The notes beneath the pieces are model-generated. The model was not told the origin of the DNA. It ran no database searches and worked only from the letters and a program-made list of their open reading frames with translations. Made by a program: the position numbers and the translations under genes. Shown one piece after another: positions 59,954-64,000 of a stretch of 64,000 bases of DNA. Position 1 is the stretch's first letter; each line of letters opens with the position of its first letter. Origin of the DNA: Paractinoplanes ferrugineus (GTDB taxonomy: Bacteria > Actinomycetota > Actinomycetes > Mycobacteriales > Micromonosporaceae); the NCBI RefSeq assembly GCF_016862195.1, contig NZ_BOMM01000067.1, forward strand, positions 52,494-116,493. The letters run 5' to 3'.

Positions 59954-62644
59954 ATGCGAAGAGCATTGACATCCGCTGTGCTGGGCGTCCTCTTTTCCGG
60001 TGCCCTGGCCTCTCCGGCCGTGGCCGCGCCGGCGACACCGCAGCCCGCGCCCGCCTCGAGTCGGTCCCTGCCCGTCGGCTGGCAGCTCCGGGGCAACGAA
60101 TTGACCTGGCACGCGCCGGCTCCGGCGGGTGCCGGCCCCGCCGCGGTCGAGTTCTACGCCGGTGCCCGGCTGCTCGGCCGGCCCGACGCCGCGGCGGACC
60201 TGCGGACGTTCCGCCTGCGACTCACCGACCGCGCGGACCTGGCCGCGCTGGCCGACAGCCGCCGGAACGACCTGCAGGCGCGCGCCGGTGGCCGCCGTCT
60301 CGACGCCGAGGAGCCTCGGCGGGCGGTCGCCGACCCGGTGACCCCTACCCTGCCGGCCAACCCGGTCGACCCGGGCGTCAAGGGTCCGTACGCGACCATC
60401 ACCGGCGAGTACCACCTGGACGACGTCACGCTGCCCGACCTCAAGACCAAGGTCGAGATGCAGGCCGTCGTGGTGGCCCCCGCCGGCGCGAGCGGTCAGC
60501 TGCCGCTCGCCCTGTTCCTGCACGGCCGGTACTACACCTGTTTCGTGGCCCAGAAGGGCGTCCAGCAGTGGCCGTGCCCGGCGGGCACCGAGCCGATCCC
60601 GAGCTACCGCGGGTTCCGGCGGTCCCAGGAACTGCTGGCCTCGCAGGGCTACGTCACCGTCTCGATCTCGGCGAACGGGATCAGCGCCCAGGACGTCCGG
60701 CTCCTCGACAACGGCACCCGGGCCCGGTCGGCGCTGATCCGCCGGCACCTGACCCAGTGGGCGGCCTGGATGTCCGACATCCGCACCGCCCCCGCGATCG
60801 TGCGGCAGTCCCCGCGGGCCGACCTCAGCAAGGTCCTGCTGGTCGGGCACTCCCGCGGCGGCGAGGGCGTCAACCGCGCCGCGATCGACAGCCTCGCCCC
60901 GGGGCCCGGCGACCCGATCGCGACGCGCTGGCAGATCCAGGGCATGCTGCTGATCGCACCGACCGCGTACGGGCAGAACCCGGCGCCGGACGTGCCGTCC
61001 GCGGTGATCCTTCCCGGCTGCGACTACGACGTCTACCGGCTCGAGGGCCAGACCTACGTGGACGGCACCCGCGGTGTCAGCAACGGCCGGGCCCTGCACG
61101 GCTCCCTGTACGTGGTCGGTGCCAACCACAACTTCTGGAACTCGGTCTGGGAGGCCAAGCCGATCGGCGACGACTGGCCGAGCCGCCCGGACAGCCCCGA
61201 CCCGGTGTGTGAGAAGACCGCCCCGTCGCGGTTGACCGCGGCCCAGCAGCAGCAGGTCGGCGCCACGTACGCGGCCGCCGCCGCCCGGCTGTTCATCCAG
61301 GGGGACGACCGCGTGCGGCCACTGCTCGACGGCTCCGGCCGGCGGGCACCGTCGGCCGACCCCGCGCGGGTCTACAACCAGGCGATCGGCGGCGCCCGTC
61401 AGCCGGTGATCGAACCGGCGACCTCCCTGGGACTGACCGGCGCGACCTTGTGCAAGCAGGTGGACACCACGGCCGAGGCATGTCTGGACGCGGGCGTCTC
61501 ACCGCACTTCGCGCCGCTCGACTGGGTGCCGAACGAACCGGGCCGCTACGCCGTGAAGATGGCCTGGGACGCCCCGGGAACCCCGATCAAGTTCCGCCCG
61601 GCGCAGGCGGCGACGGTCTCCGGCTACGACGCGTTGGCGCTGCGCATGGTCGTCGCGCCGGGCACCGGCCCGGTCCGCTTCGGCGTGGCGGTGACCGGCA
61701 CCGACGGTCGCCGAACGGTACTGGACGACATCGCGGTCGAGAGCATGCCGGCCACCACGGACAACAGCCCGTTCTGGAGCCCGGAGGTCCGGGTCGCGCT
61801 GCGCGGTCTGGGCACGGTCGCCACCCTGGAGCTGATTCCCCGTACGGCATCGGGCCGGGCCTGGCTGATCGACGCCTGGGGCTGGCGGCCGGAGACGCAG
61901 ACCGCGCAGCCGGCGACCCTGCCGCGCGTGGACATCGGCCGGATCACCGAGCCCGAGGGCGACGGCGCCCGGCGCACCCTGGTGGTGCCGGTGACGTTCA
62001 CCGGGAGCGGCAACGGCCGGGTGCGCCTGTTCACGTACGACCCGGAGAGCGACGTGGTGGTGCCGACCGAGGTGGTCGTCAACGCGCAGACCACGACGGT
62101 CAAGATCCCGATCTGGGTCACCCCGGACACCAAGTACGACGTCGACCGGCAGTATCCGATCGTGGCGAAGGCCATCACCGGCGTAGCGGTCGGTGACTAC
62201 GTCGGCGGTGTCGTCCTGGAGAACGACGATCCGCTGCCGGCGTTCACGGTGACCCCGGGGGACCAGACGGTGCCGGAGGCCGGCGGTATCACGTACGAGG
62301 TGAGCCTGCCCGCCGCGCTGCAGGACGCCGTCTTCGTCGGCCTGGAGCCGATCGCACCGGCCACCGGTCCCGAGTTGACCACCGCCGACGTCGACCCGGA
62401 CTGGTTCCTGTTCAACGCCTACGGCGAGGAGGTGTTGCCGGATCGGCCGTTGTCTCAGACCGGCGCCGTCGAATGGACCTCGATCGAGCCGGGAACACTC
62501 ACCGCGACAATCACCGTCCCGACGGTGGCCGACGGCGTGACTGAACCGGCCGAGCACCTCCGCGCCCGGCTCCTCATGATCGAGCCGGACCAGCGCAGCG
62601 CCGTCCCGGCCGGCCCGGTGGTCACCGCAACCGTGACCGACTGA
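59954..62644 (+). CDS. large secreted alpha/beta-hydrolase with C-terminal Calx-beta-like domain
   Basis: An 896-residue exported protein. The signal peptide is residues 1-29 (ALTSAVLGVLFSGALASPAV, cleavage near VAA). A hydrolase core at about 165-390 has LPLALFLHGRYYTCF (oxyanion region), nucleophile Ser in VLLVGHSRGGEGVNRAA, ILPGCDYDVY, and a His in VVGANHNFWNSVW. A long beta-rich part follows, ending in a Calx-beta-like unit (FTVTPGDQTVPEAGGITYEV). ATG 59954 gives a clean signal peptide; a TTG at 59909 is possible. Substrate unknown: esterase or peptidase activity on extracellular polymer is likely. Confidence 0.82.
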   Translation: MRRALTSAVLGVLFSGALASPAVAAPATPQPAPASSRSLPVGWQLRGNELTWHAPAPAGAGPAAVEFYAGARLLGRPDAAADLRTFRLRLTDRADLAALADSRRNDLQARAGGRRLDAEEPRRAVADPVTPTLPANPVDPGVKGPYATITGEYHLDDVTLPDLKTKVEMQAVVVAPAGASGQLPLALFLHGRYYTCFVAQKGVQQWPCPAGTEPIPSYRGFRRSQELLASQGYVTVSISANGISAQDVRLLDNGTRARSALIRRHLTQWAAWMSDIRTAPAIVRQSPRADLSKVLLVGHSRGGEGVNRAAIDSLAPGPGDPIATRWQIQGMLLIAPTAYGQNPAPDVPSAVILPGCDYDVYRLEGQTYVDGTRGVSNGRALHGSLYVVGANHNFWNSVWEAKPIGDDWPSRPDSPDPVCEKTAPSRLTAAQQQQVGATYAAAAARLFIQGDDRVRPLLDGSGRRAPSADPARVYNQAIGGARQPVIEPATSLGLTGATLCKQVDTTAEACLDAGVSPHFAPLDWVPNEPGRYAVKMAWDAPGTPIKFRPAQAATVSGYDALALRMVVAPGTGPVRFGVAVTGTDGRRTVLDDIAVESMPATTDNSPFWSPEVRVALRGLGTVATLELIPRTASGRAWLIDAWGWRPETQTAQPATLPRVDIGRITEPEGDGARRTLVVPVTFTGSGNGRVRLFTYDPESDVVVPTEVVVNAQTTTVKIPIWVTPDTKYDVDRQYPIVAKAITGVAVGDYVGGVVLENDDPLPAFTVTPGDQTVPEAGGITYEVSLPAALQDAVFVGLEPIAPATGPELTTADVDPDWFLFNAYGEEVLPDRPLSQTGAVEWTSIEPGTLTATITVPTVADGVTEPAEHLRARLLMIEPDQRSAVPAGPVVTATVTD

Positions 62645-62654
62645 GCGCCGTGGC

Positions 62655-62684
62655 TCCCGGCCAGGCATCACCGCCTGGCCGGGA
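62655..62684 (+). terminator. 12-bp hairpin after the secreted hydrolase
   Basis: TCCCGGCCAGGC and its exact complement flank a six-base loop (ATCACC), starting 11 bp after the stop codon. It is a strong GC-rich terminator without a T-tract. Confidence 0.8.
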
Positions 62685-63364
62685 ACGGTTCGGCCGGCAG
62701 CGCCTACGGCCCGACCCTGCCGAAGCGGCCCCCTCGGGGTAATCGCGACCAGAGAGCCCGACAACGGCCAATCAATGGTTGGCATGACGCATCTCGGCCG
62801 GACCGCCAGCTACTATGACACGCCAAGCGATCCCTTCGAGAAGTCGGCCGGCTGACCACCAAGACACTCCTCAAAGCAATTGAACTGGGAATTGTCGACC
62901 ACGCGGCAGAGCACCTGATCGCGGATTCTCAAGGCCGGACCGATAACGCGTGCCCCTTGGGCGCCGGCAGCTGCGGTGTCGCAGCAGGCACGGCGCTGGA
63001 GGCGGCTCGCTGTGGTATCCGGCGGCAAGCTGGTTGAGAATCCCGTGGCACTGATCGCGGACCCCGCACCCCGATGGGCGCGGCAGTCAGAGTACGGGTC
63101 AGGCCGGGCCCACCACGGACATCCATGATCCTCACAGCCGGAGTGGTAGGGCTGCTGGGCGGGCGAGGTGTCGCCGTTGCGTAGGTGGGTGAGGGCGTCC
63201 CTGACCCGCGCCGTCACGATGCGGACGGCTCAGTGTCTCGCCCATTCTGATTAGTACGTTCGCAGCTGCGGCGGCTCAGCTCGGAATCATCCGCCGACCG
63301 ATCATCGCGCTCATCAACATGCGCGGCCGGTGATCGGGATATGGGTTCCGATTACGTTGGGGTC
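62685..63364. other. 680-bp stretch without a supported gene
   Basis: One plus-strand frame reads protein-like between about 62845 and 63035 (LTTKTLLKAIELGIVDHAAE then HLIADSQGRTDN), but it has no start with a ribosome-binding site and no family I recognise. It may be a gene fragment. A moderately AT-rich patch near 63340-63380 precedes the next candidate gene. Confidence 0.35.
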
Positions 63365-63694
63365 ATGCGTTTCGTTATGGTATCGCTCCTTGCTGTCTCC
63401 TTCGCCTTGCTGACCTTTGCTGTCCAGCGGTTCCTTCGGTCCGACAGTCGTCCGGCAAAGCGCGGTGCACACAGCCGTTCGGTCGCAAAACGACGGCGAT
63501 ATCGACCCGGCCAAGAGGAAGCGTCATCTCATGATGGGGGAGGGGCCGGAAACGATCGCGTGGTGTATTCGTGCAGCGTACGGTTCGAGCGGCTGATGGA
63601 TGCACCGACTGGACGCCTCTGGCCCTCGGAACGCCATCGGGTACCGCCGTGGGTAAAAACGTTTTACAGCAGTTCCTCACAAGCGGACCCGTGA
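63365..63694 (+). CDS. possible 109-residue protein with one membrane segment
   Basis: The ATG at 63365 opens a frame with a hydrophobic N-terminus (MRFVMVSLLAVSFALLTFAV) followed by a basic region RSDSRPAKRGAHSRSVAKRR. The second half looks like random GC-rich sequence, and the ribosome-binding site is poor. It might be a real short membrane protein or a chance frame. Confidence 0.25.
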   Translation: MRFVMVSLLAVSFALLTFAVQRFLRSDSRPAKRGAHSRSVAKRRRYRPGQEEASSHDGGGAGNDRVVYSCSVRFERLMDAPTGRLWPSERHRVPPWVKTFYSSSSQADP

Positions 63695-64000
63695 AATGGT
63701 CGATCGCACTGCTCGGCGCCGCCGTCGACGATCTTGAGGCGATGCGGCATCCAGTCGCCGGCGTACGCGATCCTGGCCGGCACCCTGATCCCGATCGCGC
63801 CTCCCAGAACGGTGGCGAAGTAGCCGGAGATCACCGCGCCCAGGGCCCAGACACGGACGCGCCGGAGACCCCCGTGGTGTGAGGGCCTCCGGCGAGGCAG
63901 TTCCGTGCAGTGGATCAGGATCCGCGAAGAATCGGGTTGCCGTTGTCCGCGGCGCCGTTCTGCGAGCCCCCTTATTTCGCTGGTGCGTTTTGCGGCGCGG
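63664..64000 (-). CDS. possible C-terminal fragment of a membrane protein running in from the right edge
   Basis: A minus-strand frame is open from the window edge to a TAA at 63664. Its last 60 codons include a hydrophobic helix (VWALGAVISGYFATVLGGAI) and then RVPARIAYAGDWMPHRL. The part nearer the edge is Arg-rich and less convincing, so an internal start (GTG in the helix region) or a pseudogene is possible. No family is recognised. Confidence 0.3.
   Translation of the reverse strand, partial: RAAKRTSEIRGLAERRRGQRQPDSSRILIHCTELPRRRPSHHGGLRRVRVWALGAVISGYFATVLGGAIGIRVPARIAYAGDWMPHRLKIVDGGAEQCDRPFHGSACEELL

Noticed and set aside
1..64000. tRNA, rRNA or CRISPR loci
   Set aside because: No cloverleaf, rRNA signature or spaced repeat array was noticed in the window; a dedicated scan would be needed to exclude a tRNA.

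Overview
The window is GC-rich throughout, with frequent GTG and TTG starts, dense shadow ORFs and short overlapping gene junctions. It reads as chromosomal DNA of a filamentous actinomycete. CBM2-tagged polysaccharide enzymes, a LuxR-type large ATPase regulator, hybrid kinases and soluble chemoreceptors make Micromonosporaceae (Actinoplanes-like) a reasonable but unproven guess.

Region 1 (1 to about 18.2 kb) is a phosphonate biosynthetic gene cluster. PEP mutase (14916-15806), phosphonopyruvate decarboxylase (2153-3283) and an iron-type alcohol dehydrogenase (1003-2166) should take PEP to 2-hydroxyethylphosphonate. A cupin iron oxygenase (3369-4721) of the HEPD/methylphosphonate synthase family comes next. 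It carries H149, Q153 and H190, the ligand pattern I recall for methylphosphonate synthase, and not the Glu ligand of HEPD. Around this core are a GT4 glycosyltransferase, an SGNH protein, a 30-residue basic peptide, a 740-residue heme-oxygenase-like diiron protein, an O-carbamoyltransferase with an SxtJ-like small membrane protein, a TauD-like oxygenase, an MDR dehydrogenase, a TIM-barrel isomerase-like protein, an AurF-like diiron oxygenase and an MFS exporter. Four different iron oxygenase folds sit on a C-P backbone, and I recognise no described product that explains the set. The likely output is a heavily oxidised, carbamoylated and possibly glycosylated phosphonate.

Region 2 (18.2 to 29.4 kb) starts with decayed DNA including a transposase remnant. 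An OmpR-type two-component system and an MMPL exporter follow. The exporter diverges from a Tat-exported amidohydrolase-2 protein, and the two promoters carry the same 38-bp element in opposite orientation. Two hybrid histidine kinases come next. Region 3 (29.9 to 32.9 kb) holds two membrane-free chemoreceptors (PAS-MCP and GAF-MCP) without other che genes; the first is preceded by a coupled 32-codon ORF.

Region 4 (33.1 to 38.7 kb) has a frameshifted IS5-type element and a 219-bp internally deleted relative of it, which together bracket a secreted CE1-like esterase with a CBM2. A decayed sensor fragment and a secreted CBM2-GH54 arabinofuranosidase follow. Region 5 (39.2 to 52.6 kb) is ordinary accessory content: a SigJ-like sigma factor divergent from a DHFR-like/SnoaL/MFS operon, a broken secreted protein gene, a secreted SRPBCC protein, a VOC/XRE divergent pair, a LuxR-family ATPase regulator, a DUF4142 protein, an LRV-repeat protein, a spermidine-synthase-like protein and a small secreted protein.

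Region 6 (53.3 to 57.8 kb) is a two-gene conflict-type module. A trypsin-co-occurring (CU044_2847-like) protein overlaps a 1396-residue protein combining trypsin, a STAND NTPase, a membrane segment and 14 WD40 repeats. After it come a TetR/SGNH-hydrolase pair, a large secreted alpha/beta hydrolase, a strong terminator and about 1.3 kb in which only weak or partial ORFs can be seen.
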